64,000 bases of DNA from CAMDPA01 sp964574325 (GTDB taxonomy: Bacteria > Pseudomonadota > Alphaproteobacteria > Rhizobiales > Hyphomicrobiaceae), in the NCBI GenBank assembly GCA_964574325.1, contig CAZNMY010000003.1:1-64000 (forward strand). The letters run 5' to 3'. The notes under the pieces are model-generated. The model was not told the origin of the DNA. It was given only the letters and a program-made list of their open reading frames with translations, and did no database searches. Position numbers and translations under genes: made by a program. Within the stretch, counting starts at the first letter, position 1; each line of letters starts with the position of its first letter. Below, piece after piece: positions 31,489 to 40,329 of this stretch.

Positions 31489-31941
31489 ATGCGCCAGACA
31501 CGCTCGCTCCGCATCAACGCTCCGCCGGACAAGGTTTGGGAGCTGATCGACGACGACGACAAAGTGCCGAAGTGGATGCCGCACATCGTTTCGACGCGGT
31601 ATCCCGGGGGCCGGCCGAGGGGCGACCGCAAAGGCGCGCGCTTCGTGCAGGAGATGCGCCAGGGCGAAATCGTTTCGTCCTATGAAGGCGAGATCACCGA
31701 ATACCAGCACGGCAAGCTGCTCGGCGTGATGACACGGCCGGAGGCGTTCGCGATCCACGCGGTCTATCACCTGTCGGGCGACGAGGACTGGACGCGGCTC
31801 GATTACGGCTGCGACGTGAAGCCGATGACGTGGCGCGGCTACATGATGGTGTGGTGGATGCGGAAGACGCTCAACCGCATTCTCGATCAGCAGCTGGCGC
31901 GGCTCAAATGGGTGGCCGAGGGCCGTCCGGTGGACATATAA
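31489..31941 (+). CDS. SRPBCC-fold (polyketide cyclase/START-like) protein
   Basis: A 150-residue START-like protein with a ligand-binding cavity. It opens with RSLRINAPPDKVWELIDD, the classic SRPBCC start, and includes PKWMPHIVSTR and KGARFVQEMR. The C-terminal helix ends with ARLKWVAEGRPVD. A TTG at 31477 with a GAAGG site is an alternative start that adds four residues. The ligand is unknown. It lies 52 bases upstream of a substrate-binding-protein-like gene on the same strand. Confidence 0.75.
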   Translation: MRQTRSLRINAPPDKVWELIDDDDKVPKWMPHIVSTRYPGGRPRGDRKGARFVQEMRQGEIVSSYEGEITEYQHGKLLGVMTRPEAFAIHAVYHLSGDEDWTRLDYGCDVKPMTWRGYMMVWWMRKTLNRILDQQLARLKWVAEGRPVDI

Positions 31942-31993
31942 GCGGTGTCGGACCGGCAAGATCACACCCCACAACCGAAGCGAGGAAACCCCG

Positions 31994-32902
31994 ATGGCCA
32001 GCGCAGTTCCGAAATCCGGCCCCGTGACGCTGCAAGCGAACATCATGGAGTACGTGAACACCAAGGCGCTGCGCGCCGGAGAGGTGGGATCGGACCTCGT
32101 CAAGATCGAGTTCATCGGGCCGAAGATCGCGAACCAGGGCTTCAAGCCGCTGATCCGCGAGGCGAAGTACCACATCTCCGAGCTGGCGGTCGTGTCGTTC
32201 CTGCAGGCGCGTGAGGCCGGCAAGGCGCTGGTGCTCGCGCCCGCGCCGATCCTGTCGCGGTTCCAGCACCACTGCATCTCGTACAACACCGAGCGCTGCC
32301 CGGGGCTGAAGCCGAAAGACCTCGAAGGCAAGCTCGTGGGTCTTCGCTCCTATTCGCAGACGACTGCCCTTTGGGTGCGCGCGATCCTGAAGCACGAGTA
32401 CGGCGTGGACCTCAACAAGATCCGCTGGTCGAGCTACGACCCGCCGCATCCCGCCGAGATCAAGGATCCCGATTTCGTGATTCCCTTCGATTCCGCCGGC
32501 AAGACCGTCGAGCAGATGCTGGTCGATGGTGCGTTCGATGCGGCGATCATCGGCACCGTGATCAAGGACGAGCCGAAGGTCGCGACGCTGTTCGCCGATC
32601 CGGTGGCAACTGCGCTCGACTGGTACGCGCGCAAGAAGATCGTGCCGGTGAACCATTATCTCGTGATGGAAGCGAGCCTGCCGAAGGAGCGGCCCGACGT
32701 GGTGCGCGAGGTCTATCGGATGATCGGCGAGAGCAAGAAGGCCAATCCGCTGACGACCGGCGGCGTCGATCTGCTGCCGATGGGCTTCGAGGCGAACCGT
32801 CCGACGATCGAGCAGATCATCGAGTTCGCGCTCGAGCAGGGGCTGATCAAGACGCGCTTCAAGGTCGAGGACTTGTTCGATCCGGTGACGATGAAGCTTT
32901 GA
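31994..32902 (+). CDS. NMT1/4,5-dihydroxyphthalate decarboxylase-like substrate-binding-fold protein
   Basis: A 302-residue protein with a periplasmic-binding-protein fold but no signal peptide (it begins MASAVPKSGPVTLQANIMEY). It resembles the NMT1/THI5-like group, which includes 4,5-dihydroxyphthalate decarboxylase and cytoplasmic enzymes built on this fold. Segments include LEGKLVGLRSYSQTTALWVR, WSSYDPPHPAEIKDPD and FDAAIIG. An enzyme acting on a small aromatic or heterocyclic acid is plausible. The specific reaction cannot be assigned. Confidence 0.7.
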   Translation: MASAVPKSGPVTLQANIMEYVNTKALRAGEVGSDLVKIEFIGPKIANQGFKPLIREAKYHISELAVVSFLQAREAGKALVLAPAPILSRFQHHCISYNTERCPGLKPKDLEGKLVGLRSYSQTTALWVRAILKHEYGVDLNKIRWSSYDPPHPAEIKDPDFVIPFDSAGKTVEQMLVDGAFDAAIIGTVIKDEPKVATLFADPVATALDWYARKKIVPVNHYLVMEASLPKERPDVVREVYRMIGESKKANPLTTGGVDLLPMGFEANRPTIEQIIEFALEQGLIKTRFKVEDLFDPVTMKL

Positions 32903-32910
32903 GCGGCTTC

Positions 32911-32939
32911 TCCCTCTCCCAGTAATAACGGGGAAGGGA
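32911..32939. terminator. Imperfect hairpin between convergent genes
   Basis: TCCCTCTCCC and GGGGAAGGGA form an imperfect stem around AGTAATAAC in the 42-base gap between two convergent genes. There is no clear T-run, so termination is possible but not certain. Confidence 0.4.
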
Positions 32940-32944
32940 CCAGG

Positions 32945-33916
32945 TTACGGCACCATCACGATCTTGCCGAAGTGGGCGTTGGCTTTCATGTGGGCGACGG
33001 CGTCGAGGACGTCGTCCAGTTTGTAGGTGCGATCGATCGGCAGGTGGAACTTGCCTTCCTCGATCGCGGGCCAGAGGTTTTCGGTAGTGCGGCGCGTGAT
33101 CTCCTGCACCTCCTCGGGCGAGCGCGTACGGAACGTGACGCCGACGTAGGTGATGCGCCGGGCTGCGTGCAGGTCGAAATCGAACTCGCCCCTGGTGCCG
33201 CCGAGACGACCGACATTGACGATGCGGCCCAGCACCTTCGTGGCGCGCAGATTCTCGTTGGCGACGCTCGCCGAGACCTGGTCGACGATCAGGTCGACGC
33301 CCTTGCCGCAGGTCGCCTTCAGGACCTCGCCGGACCAGCCCTTCTGCGACGTATCGATCGCGAGATCGGCGCCGAACTCGGCCAATCTCGCACGGCGGCC
33401 CGCGTTGGTGGAGCTGCCGATGACGAGGCCGGCGCCCAAGAACTTCGCGATCTGCAGCGCCATCAGGCCGACGCCGGAACTGGCGCCCTGGATCAGCACC
33501 GCTTGGCCCGCTTGAAGTTGTCCGTTGGTGACGAGTGCGTCATGCATCGTATTGAGGCCGACCGACAGCGTCGCTGCGGTCTCCCAACTCACGTTGCCCG
33601 AGGGCACGGGCATGGTGCGTCCCCAGTCCGAGACTGCGTATTCGGCATAGCCGCCGGCGCCGCCGCACATCACGCGGTCGCCCTTCTTGAAGCGCTGGAC
33701 TTGCGAGCCGGTCTCGATCACCTCGCCGGCCCACTCGATGCCGGGTATCGCGCCGATGCCGCCCTGACTGCCGTGATGGTGGCCCGCGATGACGCCCAGG
33801 TCTGCGCGATTGAGCGCGCAGGCGTGAACCTTCACGAGGATCTCTCGCGGGCCTGGCTTGGGGATCGCGACGTCCTCTACAACGAGCCCATTGGCGGTGA
33901 CGACGGCGGCTTTCAT
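32945..33916 (-). CDS. Zinc-type alcohol dehydrogenase-like / quinone oxidoreductase family protein
   Basis: A 323-residue medium-chain dehydrogenase/reductase of the quinone-oxidoreductase type, NAD(P)H-dependent. The catalytic domain reads KVHACALNRADLGVIAGHH and PGIEWAGEVIETG. The nucleotide-binding motif is VLIQGASSGVGLMALQIAKF, with a following GSSTNAGRRARLAEFGADL. Structural-zinc cysteines are absent, as in zinc-free quinone oxidoreductases. ATG 33916 fits the family start MKAAVV. It precedes the hydratase-like cluster on the same strand but may not be cotranscribed. Confidence 0.85.
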   Translation of the reverse strand: MKAAVVTANGLVVEDVAIPKPGPREILVKVHACALNRADLGVIAGHHHGSQGGIGAIPGIEWAGEVIETGSQVQRFKKGDRVMCGGAGGYAEYAVSDWGRTMPVPSGNVSWETAATLSVGLNTMHDALVTNGQLQAGQAVLIQGASSGVGLMALQIAKFLGAGLVIGSSTNAGRRARLAEFGADLAIDTSQKGWSGEVLKATCGKGVDLIVDQVSASVANENLRATKVLGRIVNVGRLGGTRGEFDFDLHAARRITYVGVTFRTRSPEEVQEITRRTTENLWPAIEEGKFHLPIDRTYKLDDVLDAVAHMKANAHFGKIVMVP

Positions 33917-34084
33917 GGAGACCTCTCTGCGGTTTCGTGTCGTTCGTGGCGCACACAATGGCACGAAACGAAGGCGAGTGGTCGAAGCCCAAGCTCGGCG
34001 GATGTCACGCCGCGCCACGCAACTCGCCGGTCCCGCGAACGACGAGCACGCAGCAGCGCGGTCTGGCGGCACGCGATGGCGGCA

Positions 34085-34801
34085 TCAATGCCGCGGCGGA
34101 TCGCTGGCGACGGCGACGCCGACCATGCTGTCGCGGGTGATCAGCTTCTCGAGCTCCGCGGCGCTCATGCCCTCGGTTCCCGTCGGCCGCATCGGCAGCA
34201 CGAGATAGCGCATGTCGGCCGTCGAGTCGTGGACGCGAATCTCGGTCTCGTTGGGCAGGATCGTGCCGAACTCGGCGAGCACGGCGCGCGGCTCACGCAC
34301 GACGCGCGAGCGATATTCGCGGCTCTTGTACCAGGAAGGCGGCAGGCCGAGGAGGTCGCGCGGGTAGCACGAGCACAACGTGCAGACGATGACGTTGTGC
34401 AGGCCGGGCTTGTTCTCGACGGTCACGAGATGCGTCGTGGTCATCTGGAAGCCCAGCTCTTCGATGGCCTTGTTGCCGTCCGCGAGCAAGCGCTTCTTGT
34501 ACTCGGGATCGGTCCACGCCTTGGCGATGACCTTGGAGCCGTTGGCCGGCGTGATGCTGTCGCGCTTCTCGATCGCGGCGCGGACCTCTTCGGCGCCGAC
34601 GACGCCCTTCTCGATCAGCAGCTCTTTGATCGCGATGCCGAGCATCTGGTAGTAGCTGTGCACCTTGTCATCGGGCTGCGGCGGCGCGTGGTTGTGGCCG
34701 TGATCGTGGTGATGGTCGTGGTGGTGGCCATGAGCGTGATCGTGCCCGTGAGTGTGGCCATGTCCGTGCTTGTGATCGTGGTCGTGTGGATCGTGTGCCA
34801 T
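34085..34801 (-). CDS. Nitrile hydratase alpha / thiocyanate hydrolase gamma-type subunit with a His-rich N-terminus
   Basis: The catalytic metal-binding subunit of a nitrile hydratase or thiocyanate hydrolase, 238 residues. The metal motif is VCTLCSC; Thr between the first two cysteines is the cobalt-type variant, and the two outer Cys become oxidised in known enzymes. Downstream LGLPPSWYKSREYRSRVVR and ITRDSMVG are standard. Residues 3-41 form a long run of His-Gly/His-Asp repeats (for example HGHGHTHGHDHAHGHHHD), absent from usual family members and suited to storing cobalt or nickel. It is the last gene of the set after the split beta genes. Confidence 0.9.
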   Translation of the reverse strand: MAHDPHDHDHKHGHGHTHGHDHAHGHHHDHHHDHGHNHAPPQPDDKVHSYYQMLGIAIKELLIEKGVVGAEEVRAAIEKRDSITPANGSKVIAKAWTDPEYKKRLLADGNKAIEELGFQMTTTHLVTVENKPGLHNVIVCTLCSCYPRDLLGLPPSWYKSREYRSRVVREPRAVLAEFGTILPNETEIRVHDSTADMRYLVLPMRPTGTEGMSAAELEKLITRDSMVGVAVASDPPRH

Positions 34802-34947
34802 TGCCGGTCTCCTGCGAAGCGGCGTCAAACCCTCCGGGTCTGACACCAAGCCACTGCCCTTGAAGTCGCCTTGCGATGGCCGAGTGGCCTCGCCCAGTCC
34901 TGTCTCTGTCGTGTCGAGGTGTCAGCCCCGCAGTCTCTGGCACCGCC

Positions 34948-35229
34948 TCAGGCCTTCTCCAGCCAATGCTCGTAGAGATCGATGTCGAGCGTGTCGTAGG
35001 GCGATCCGGTATAGTCCGGCCACAGATCGGTCTGCTTGAAGCGGACCTCGTAAAGCGTCTTCTTCGGGCCCGTCTTGGCATAGGCCAGCAGCTCCGGATT
35101 TTCGAAAGTGCCGAACTTGCGCGTGACCACGCCGCTCTTGCCGCGGACGAAAACGGGCGTTCGGAAATGGCCGATGGGGTAGTCCTCGCGCACGCGCACG
35201 CGATCACCGCTCTTCAAATCCTCGCTCAT
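34948..35229 (-). CDS. Nitrile hydratase beta-type C-terminal (SH3-like) subunit
   Basis: A 93-residue stand-alone protein equivalent to the C-terminal half of the nitrile hydratase beta subunit. Visible segments are GDRVRVREDYPIGHFRTPVF, GKSGVVTRKFG, and the terminal LYEVRFKQTDLWPDY with LDIDLYEHWLE. The ATG overlaps the stop of the upstream beta N-terminal gene (ATGA), so the halves are made together. Thiocyanate hydrolase and toyocamycin nitrile hydratase also split beta in this way. An upstream GTG at 35235 is less likely. Confidence 0.85.
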   Translation of the reverse strand: MSEDLKSGDRVRVREDYPIGHFRTPVFVRGKSGVVTRKFGTFENPELLAYAKTGPKKTLYEVRFKQTDLWPDYTGSPYDTLDIDLYEHWLEKA

Positions 35230-35573
35230 TTGCACTTGACCTCCTCGGCGGACGCAAGCTCGAGTTCGCCGGTCTCGGCGAGCCGCTGGCGGACGACCTT
35301 CACCCGCGCGTCGATCTCATCCTGGGTCAGCACGCCCTTGTCGATCAGCGCGCGCATCAAAGCCGCGGTCCAGCGCTCATAATAGGTCAGATTTTCATAG
35401 GCGTCCTCGCCGAGGCTCTCGACCCAGCGGCGGTTCTCGTCCGTCCGATAGATGCCCTTTGCGCCGACGACGGCGCGCACGCCGTCGATCTGCTTTTCCC
35501 AGAACGTCAGGTCGTGGGGCTGCGGATCGACCGGGCCGGCCGGCAATCCGCCGATATCATGGGGGCCGCGCAT
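35226..35573 (-). CDS. Nitrile hydratase beta-type N-terminal subunit
   Basis: A 115-residue protein equivalent to the N-terminal half of the nitrile hydratase beta subunit. It opens MRGPHDIGGLPAGPVDPQ, the family start, and has TYYERWTAALMRALIDKGVL, which contributes to the alpha-beta interface. It is coupled to the C-terminal half gene by ATGA and lies 71 bases downstream of a paralogue. ATG 35573 is chosen because it gives the family start. Confidence 0.85.
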   Translation of the reverse strand: MRGPHDIGGLPAGPVDPQPHDLTFWEKQIDGVRAVVGAKGIYRTDENRRWVESLGEDAYENLTYYERWTAALMRALIDKGVLTQDEIDARVKVVRQRLAETGELELASAEEVKCK

Positions 35574-35644
35574 GGGCGTCTCCTGGTTGATGGTTCGAAT
35601 GCATTGTGCCACAGGGCCGGCGCGGCGCAATGGGCGGATGAAAC

Positions 35645-35953
35645 CTAGCCGGCAACATTCGGGGGGCGGGCGCGGATCTCAGCGATACGGGCGTCCAACT
35701 CGTCTTGCGTGACGAAGCCCTTCTCGATCACGAGGCGCGTCAGACCGGCGCACCAGCGCTCGTAGTACGGAAGGTTCTGGCCGGCCTCGCCCATGGTCTC
35801 GATCACCCGGCGCAACTCGTCTGCGCGCGTCAGGCCTTTGGCTGCAAGTGAGGAGAACGTGCCGTCGACGAGCTTGTCCCAGTCGGTCGGATCGTGCGGC
35901 GCTATATCCACGGGGCCGGCGGGCTGACCTCCCATGTCGTGTGGTCCGCGCAT
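35645..35953 (-). CDS. Second nitrile hydratase beta-type N-terminal paralogue
   Basis: A 102-residue protein closely similar to the neighbouring beta N-terminal gene: MRGPHDMGGQPAGPVDIAPH at the start and LPYYERWCAGLTRLVIEKGF near the end. It is a tandem duplicate that heads the minus-strand set. It could be an additional structural subunit, an alternative partner, or an activator-like protein. Known split-beta enzymes have only one copy, so the duplication is notable. Confidence 0.8.
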   Translation of the reverse strand: MRGPHDMGGQPAGPVDIAPHDPTDWDKLVDGTFSSLAAKGLTRADELRRVIETMGEAGQNLPYYERWCAGLTRLVIEKGFVTQDELDARIAEIRARPPNVAG

Positions 35954-36115
35954 GATGTCCTCCGCGTGTTCGATCGGCGACAAGAGAAGCCGGTTACTAC
36001 GCCTCAATTCTGTTGGGGAGAATACAATACTTGGCGGTTGGAGGCGAAGCGAGCTAATCGAGGGCCTGCAATGGCCCGGCTTCGCGGGCGCGAATAGTGC
36101 CAGAGGACGACCCGC

Positions 36116-37618
36116 ATGGCAGACATCGCCGAGCCCACATCGATCTGGAACCGCGCCTATCTGATGGCGCAACTGGAGAAGGCGCTGCTCAATCCGATCC
36201 GGGCGTTCCGGATCGAGTACCTGCCGTTGCTGATGGTCTATTTCGCTTACGGTGCGCTCGGGATCACCGCGATCGCCGAAAGCTTCTGGGTGAAGAAGCA
36301 GTTGACGCTCAGTGCAGCGGAACTCGCCTCCCTCGGCGTCTGGCTGACGCTGCCGTGGACGATCAAGATGGTGTTCGGCGAACTCGTCGATACCGTCAAC
36401 GTGATGGGCTCGCAGCGCCGCGCGTATGTCTACATCGGTGCGGGTCTCGTCGCTTGCGGGCTCGTGCTTCTGGCTACTGCGGCAGGTCCGGGGCTTCCCG
36501 GCTGGAAGCCCGAAAGCGTCTATAAATTGGCCTCGCTTCTGATCACTATCGGCGTGGTTCTGCAGGACGTGGTGGCCGACGCGATGAGCACGGAGGTCGT
36601 GCGGCGCACCAACGACGACGGCACGCCGCGACCGCAAGCGGACATCGACGCCGATCTGGGCATGGTGCAGGTGCTCGGCCGGCTGTCGCTGTCGATCGGT
36701 GCATTCATCGTCGCGGGCCTGGGAGGCTGGCTCGCGAGCTTCGTGCCCTACTCGACCGTGTTCCTGCTGGCGCTCGTGGTGCCGGTGATTTCGGCCAGCG
36801 GTGCAGCGCTGGTGCACATCGGACCGGTGGAGAAGCGCCCGATCGACTGGCGCATCCTCGGCGGCGGCATCGCGTTCGGTGTATTCGTGGCGGCGATGGC
36901 GTTCGGGAACGTCGCCTACAGCCAGGAAGTCGTGTTCCTCGTCTCGATGGCCGTCGTCGTCGCGATGCTGCGGCATGTCATCGGCGATCTCGCGCCGGAG
37001 ACACAGCGGATGATCGCAATCGCAGCCGTGATCATCTTCGTGTTCCGCGCAATGCCGTCGGTCGGCAACGCCTACACGTGGTTCGCGATCGACATCTTGA
37101 AGTTCGACGAAACGTTCCAGGGCACGCTCGCGCAGATCGGTACGGGTTTCGCGCTTCTCGGCATGTGGCTGTTCTCCGACGCGATCACGCGCCATCCAGT
37201 GGCGCGGGTGCTGCTGTGGCTGACGATCGTGAACACGGCGCTCGGGCTGCCGAACGTCGCCCTGGTCTTCCGCGTCTACGAATGGACGGAGCCTCATCTC
37301 GGCATCGGAGCGCACGGCATCGCGCTCCTCGACGCGGCGGCGTCCTCGCCGTTCGCTCAGCTCAGCATGATCCCGATGCTGACGTTGATCGCGATCTATG
37401 CGCCGGTCGGCCGCCGGGCAAGCTGGTTTGCGCTGATGGCGTCACTGATGAACCTCGCACTGGTCGCCGGCAGCCTGTCGACGAAGTACCTCAACGAGAT
37501 CTTCGTCGTCCCGCGCGGGGACTATACGCTGCTGCCGACGTTGCTGGTGGTGGTGACGGTGATCGGCTTCGTCGTTCCCATCGCGGCCATTCTCGTTCTG
37601 GGGCGGCGGCTGCGTTGA
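36116..37618 (+). CDS. MFS transporter, folate/biopterin-transporter-like
   Basis: A 500-residue inner-membrane protein of the major facilitator superfamily, with about 12-14 helices. The N-terminal LLMVYFAYGALGITAIAESF and LTLPWTIKMVFGELVDTVNV resemble the BT1/FBT folate-biopterin transporters. Other segments are VLQDVVADAMSTEVV and FRAMPSVGNAYTWFAID. ATG 36116 has a GAGGA site. It is divergent from the hydratase-like genes across 162 bases. The substrate is uncertain; transport of a substrate for the hydratase is possible but unsupported. Confidence 0.78.
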   Translation: MADIAEPTSIWNRAYLMAQLEKALLNPIRAFRIEYLPLLMVYFAYGALGITAIAESFWVKKQLTLSAAELASLGVWLTLPWTIKMVFGELVDTVNVMGSQRRAYVYIGAGLVACGLVLLATAAGPGLPGWKPESVYKLASLLITIGVVLQDVVADAMSTEVVRRTNDDGTPRPQADIDADLGMVQVLGRLSLSIGAFIVAGLGGWLASFVPYSTVFLLALVVPVISASGAALVHIGPVEKRPIDWRILGGGIAFGVFVAAMAFGNVAYSQEVVFLVSMAVVVAMLRHVIGDLAPETQRMIAIAAVIIFVFRAMPSVGNAYTWFAIDILKFDETFQGTLAQIGTGFALLGMWLFSDAITRHPVARVLLWLTIVNTALGLPNVALVFRVYEWTEPHLGIGAHGIALLDAAASSPFAQLSMIPMLTLIAIYAPVGRRASWFALMASLMNLALVAGSLSTKYLNEIFVVPRGDYTLLPTLLVVVTVIGFVVPIAAILVLGRRLR

Positions 37619-37891
37619 GGACCAACGGGCACCGCACACGCGGCGATGAGGACGCGCGAAGGGCGCCCTGCTCAGCCCCGGTCGTCGCCGAGATGTGAGC
37701 GGGAGCAGGCCGGAGTGCATTTCGCTCTGGCATACATCAGCATCTTCACGCGTTGACTCGATCGCGACCTCGAAAGTAGCTTGAACCGATCGAGGAATGG
37801 ACGCTCGGGACCGTCGAAGTTCACGACCGTCACTGTCGACATTTCGTTCGGATGCAGCCCGTCTGCCTGCCCCAACCGGAGTCCATTCCGC

Positions 37892-38950
37892 ATGACCAGA
37901 ATGCCGACTTCCATCGCCATGGGCCGCCGTATCGCCGCCTCTGCTCTCGCAGTGGCCATCCTTGCCGCCGGCCCGATCGCTCCTGTGCACGCAGCGTCAC
38001 CTGTCGAGGACTTCTACAAAGGCAAGTCGATCACGATTTATGTCGGCTTCGGGCCGGGAGGCTCCTACGACTACTACCCGCGTGCCTTCGCTCGCTACAT
38101 GGGCAAGTACATCCCCGGCAATCCCACGATCACCGTGCAGAACATGCCCGGCGCCGGCAGCATGCTGGCGGCCAACTACGTCTTCAACGTCGCCCCGAAG
38201 GACGGCACCGCGCTGGGCGTCGGGGCGCAGACGATGATGGTCGAGGAGGCGATGGGCGGCTCGGCGGTGAAATACAAGTCCGTGGAGCTCACCTGGATCG
38301 GCCGGATGACGTCCGTGCTGGAGGTGATGGTCGTTCGAAGCGGAGCGCAGGCCAAGTCTGTCGCCGACATCACGAAGTTCGAGACGGTTGCCGGCGGCAC
38401 CGGACCTGCGTCACCGACCGAGGGATACCCGCGCCTGCTGAATAAATTCGGTGGCGCCAAGTTTCGCATCGTCTCGGGCTACAAGGGTACGACCGACATC
38501 ATGCTGGCGATGGACCGCGGCGAGATCGACGCCGTCGAGAATTCGATGGCCAGCATAGTCCGCACGAGATCCGACGACCTGAAATCCGGCAAGCTCTGGA
38601 TACTCGTGCAGGCCGCACTCCAGCGCAGCCCCTCGCTGCCGAACATTCCCACACTCGTCGAATTCGGAAAGGACGAGAAGTCCAAGGCGGCACTCGAATT
38701 CTACACGAGTTCGGCAGCCGTCAGCCGCTCGCTGTTCGCGACACCGGGAATTCCGCCCGAGCGCGTGAAAGCCCTTCGCGATGCGTTCAATGCGACGGCC
38801 AAGGATGCGGGGCTGCTGGCCGATGTCGCCAAGGCGAAGGTCGAGTTCGAGCCGGAAACGGGCGAGTACCTGCAGGAGCTTGCCCGCAAGGTGATCGCCA
38901 CGCCGAAGGACATCGTCGAACTGACCAGACAGGCCGTCAAGCCGGACTGA
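37892..38950 (+). CDS. Tripartite tricarboxylate transporter (Bug-type) substrate-binding protein
   Basis: A 352-residue secreted solute-binding protein. It has a signal peptide (to about residue 34, cleavage near VHAAS) and the Bug hallmark segments ITIYVGFGPGGSYDYYPRAF, TITVQNMPGAGSMLAANYVF and FRIVSGYKGTTDIMLAMDRG. Bug proteins bind carboxylates and feed TctAB membrane subunits, which are not encoded here, so this is an orphan receptor. ATG 37892 is chosen to start the signal peptide. Its ligand is unknown. Confidence 0.85.
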   Translation: MTRMPTSIAMGRRIAASALAVAILAAGPIAPVHAASPVEDFYKGKSITIYVGFGPGGSYDYYPRAFARYMGKYIPGNPTITVQNMPGAGSMLAANYVFNVAPKDGTALGVGAQTMMVEEAMGGSAVKYKSVELTWIGRMTSVLEVMVVRSGAQAKSVADITKFETVAGGTGPASPTEGYPRLLNKFGGAKFRIVSGYKGTTDIMLAMDRGEIDAVENSMASIVRTRSDDLKSGKLWILVQAALQRSPSLPNIPTLVEFGKDEKSKAALEFYTSSAAVSRSLFATPGIPPERVKALRDAFNATAKDAGLLADVAKAKVEFEPETGEYLQELARKVIATPKDIVELTRQAVKPD

Positions 38951-39011
38951 AAGCCCGGATCTTCGGCCAGGATCGTCGCCAGGATATTACCGCGTTTTCG
39001 CGTGAGGGTTC

Positions 39012-40223
39012 TCAACCGCCTGCCGGTGTCTCCAGCAGCGGCAGAACCTCGCGCATGAACAGATCGAGCTCCTCCAGCATCACGTCTTTCGGGCACTGCG
39101 CCCAATGCCAGATCAGCGTGATGTACTCGCACGGCGCCTGATCGTAGATGCGCCGCCAGACGTCCTTGTTGTCCTGAAGCGTGCCGCCGATGAACAGCTC
39201 GCTCTTCTTCATCCCCTCGACCATGGCGTCGCCGTCGCCCTGCGGCATCTGCGGGAAGAACGGGCCGTAGAAGTTGCGATAGATGTCGAGGTCGTACTCG
39301 CGCAGGCGCCGGTCGAAGTCCTCAGGTGACGTGGCGATGTGCGGATAACGGACGATGTTCTGCCGCTCGCCGAGCTCGAGATCGATGCCGTGCTCTTTCG
39401 CGACCGCGCGGTAGTGGCGCGTGCCCTCGGCCACCTGCGCCATCGGCGAGAAGTAGGTCGGAATGAACCCCCTTTTCGCACAGAATTCGATGCTTTCGCG
39501 GCTTTTCGTCGTCGCGACGAACACGGGGGGATGCGGTCGCTGGTACGGCTTCGGCACCACCGCTGCACGCACCACGCGGTTGAGGTCGTCGACCTCGCCG
39601 GGAACGCCGGCGAGCCGCGTCGTGTGCGCCGCCGGATAGCCCTCGACGCCACTCAGCGGATAGGGCGCCTTGTACGTCGCTCCGTCGAGTACCACCGCGT
39701 CTTGCGTCCACGCCGCGATCAACTGATCGACGCGTTCCTCGAAGACGTCCCGGTTCTTGTGGTCGGTCTCGCTGCCGTCGGAAACGGTGGCGGCCGCTCC
39801 CGCCCATTGCCCCAGCACGTTTGCCCACCGCGACTGATATCCGCGCGCGATACCGACCCAGTATCGCCCCTTCGTCAGGTGATCGAGGATCGCGGTTTCT
39901 TCCGCGATGCGAATTGGATCTTGCGTCGCCATCACGTAGCCGATCGCGCCGACGTTGATCGTGGTCGTCTTGGCCGCCCAGTAGGCATTGAGAATGCCGG
40001 GATTGGGGCCGACCTCGTAGCCCTCGGAATGGAAGTGGTGCTCGATCGTCGAGGCGCCCCACACGCCCATCCGCTCCGCATCCAGAACGATGTCCGTCCA
40101 CTCGTGTACGATGCGCTGATAGATGTCGCGGTCGAGGCCCAGCGGCCGCTTCGCGATGCGATCCTCGAACCCGTCGCTGGGAAACATCGGATAGAGCTGC
40201 AGGATGACTTTCGGCTTCGCCAT
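39012..40223 (-). CDS. LLM-class flavin-dependent monooxygenase (luciferase-like)
   Basis: A 403-residue TIM-barrel FMN- or F420-dependent monooxygenase of the bacterial luciferase type. Segments include VILQLYPMFPSDGFEDRI, STIEHHFHSEGYEVGPNPGI, GRYWVGIARGYQSRWANVLG and ERVDQLIAAWTQDAV. The C-terminal MFIGG-type segment is SELFIGGTLQDNKDVWRRI. It is convergent with the Bug receptor gene and divergent from hutF. The substrate is unknown; catabolism of an alkyl, sulfonate or heterocyclic compound is typical. Confidence 0.85.
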   Translation of the reverse strand: MAKPKVILQLYPMFPSDGFEDRIAKRPLGLDRDIYQRIVHEWTDIVLDAERMGVWGASTIEHHFHSEGYEVGPNPGILNAYWAAKTTTINVGAIGYVMATQDPIRIAEETAILDHLTKGRYWVGIARGYQSRWANVLGQWAGAAATVSDGSETDHKNRDVFEERVDQLIAAWTQDAVVLDGATYKAPYPLSGVEGYPAAHTTRLAGVPGEVDDLNRVVRAAVVPKPYQRPHPPVFVATTKSRESIEFCAKRGFIPTYFSPMAQVAEGTRHYRAVAKEHGIDLELGERQNIVRYPHIATSPEDFDRRLREYDLDIYRNFYGPFFPQMPQGDGDAMVEGMKKSELFIGGTLQDNKDVWRRIYDQAPCEYITLIWHWAQCPKDVMLEELDLFMREVLPLLETPAGG

Positions 40224-40329
40224 GGGGCCTCCTCGTTTCCTCGATCGGTTTTGATTGTTCCGGCGCGCTTGACCGGCAAATCTTATGAACATACTGGCAT
40301 GGACGATCTTCCCGCGCAGTGGCCCGATG

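Noticed and set aside
34085..34801. His-rich stretch as a HypB/CobW-type metallochaperone gene
   Set aside because: The His run is in frame with a complete nitrile hydratase alpha-type domain and there is no GTPase motif, so it is an extension of that subunit.
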